A DNA stretch of 29,247 nucleotides, from positions 1 through 29,247 of the forward strand of contig JASCIV010000243.1 of NCBI GenBank assembly GCA_030374735.1, in the 5' to 3' direction. Under the pieces are notes generated by a model that worked only from the letters and a program-made list of their open reading frames with translations, ran no database searches and was not told where the DNA came from. Below are positions 28,966 through 29,247 of the stretch, one piece after another; position 1 is the first letter of the stretch, and each line of letters opens with the position of its first letter. The translations under genes and the position numbers were made by a program. The stretch comes from Gracilaria caudata. Taxonomy: Eukaryota > Rhodophyta > Florideophyceae > Gracilariales > Gracilariaceae.

Positions 28966-29247
28966 GAGGAGAATGGAAGTCATAATGTTAGTGGTAAGCC
29001 CTTGTGGGAATGTCAAAGTTATGACTATGACGTGTACCGTTGGTACACGGCGTCCCACAATTTTGGGAATGTGTTTTGGTAATGAGGCACCTATGAAGGG
29101 TTGATTTTGGACTGGCAGGATTGGCCACACACGTGGATGACATTCTACATATTTTTAATAGTTTTAGTTTGCCACAATGTGGTACAGTACTTAGGCGGAG
29201 CAAGCTCGCGCTTGCTCCCCTGACACTAAAGTCAAACCGTGTTCAGC
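28966..29247. other. Right edge, no confident gene
   Basis: The N-terminal DNA-binding part of the second MULE should lie here or beyond the window, but no frame gives a clear match. A short plus ORF (28888-29082) with SGKPLWECQSYDYDVYRWY has some resemblance to a FLYWCH finger but lies on the opposite strand. Its right part is AT-rich up to the hairpin at 29197. Confidence 0.3.
29197..29218. repeat. Perfect hairpin, 9-bp arms, 4-base loop
   Basis: GGAGCAAGC, the loop TCGC, and GCTTGCTCC form a perfect stem-loop next to the window end. It may belong to an element terminus outside the window. Confidence 0.7.

Noticed and set aside
28888..29082. 64-codon plus-strand ORF as a FLYWCH finger gene
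   Set aside because: The resemblance is limited to an aromatic/cysteine pattern, and the strand is opposite to that of the MULE it would serve.
1..29247. rRNA or tRNA genes
   Set aside because: No conserved rRNA stretches and no full tRNA cloverleaf were recognised on either strand.

Overview
The window reads as eukaryotic nuclear DNA. It holds an SMP plus tandem C2 lipid-transfer protein, five eukaryotic-type transposon coding regions (PIF/Harbinger, pogo/Tigger, two unlike Mutator-like elements, and a giant mobile-element-type protein), and no operons or bacterial signals. Intron signals are scarce and the host genes sit close together, which fits a compact, intron-poor protist or alga. 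A red alga is possible, but the species cannot be named from the sequence alone.

Layout. 1-2.3 kb is the only part that looks like living host sequence: a small membrane-anchored hypothetical protein (+, 224-655) converging on a synaptotagmin-like SMP-C2-C2 protein (-, 718-2235). 2.7-6.2 kb is a GC-rich block split by a Harbinger transposase (3321-4811) that is broken by a TAG codon and has Gln where the catalytic Glu should be. 6851-8872 is a complete pogo/Tigger-type element with matching terminal inverted repeats and TA target duplications; its transposase is frameshifted near the C-terminus and ends in a PCNA-binding (PIP-box) motif. 9.4-15.5 kb is one very long minus-strand coding sequence with nine in-frame stops and about three frameshifts. 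Its C-terminal third has a PIN/FEN-like acidic nuclease signature and a CXC (tesmin-type) cysteine cluster; its middle has GDQ and PFPG motifs like DUF6589-type mobile-element proteins. 15.8-21.0 kb, same strand, is a decayed Mutator-like transposase joined to a Ulp1/C48 SUMO-protease-like domain with lost catalytic residues, possibly followed by a coiled coil and a PHD-like zinc finger. A divergent unrecognised ORF (+, 21415-22562) shares its upstream region. 22.7-23.7 kb is a cluster of four short tandem repeats, one showing CpG-decay substitutions between copies. 24.0-26.1 kb is a long, decayed, unrecognised plus-strand protein gene. 26.1-26.9 kb is a small minus-strand Lys/Arg/Ala-rich ORF set. 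27.85-28.96 kb is a second, different Mutator-like transposase with a damaged SWIM zinc finger.

How the parts relate. The transposon genes appear unable to act for themselves: each carries stops, frameshifts or missing catalytic residues. The pogo element is the youngest-looking, since its boundaries are still crisp. About 19 kb is therefore an accessory graveyard of stacked elements to the right of a short host segment. The least explained coding sequences are the 24.0-26.1 kb gene, the 21.4-22.6 kb divergent partner of the MULE, and the exact architecture of the 9.4-15.5 kb giant.
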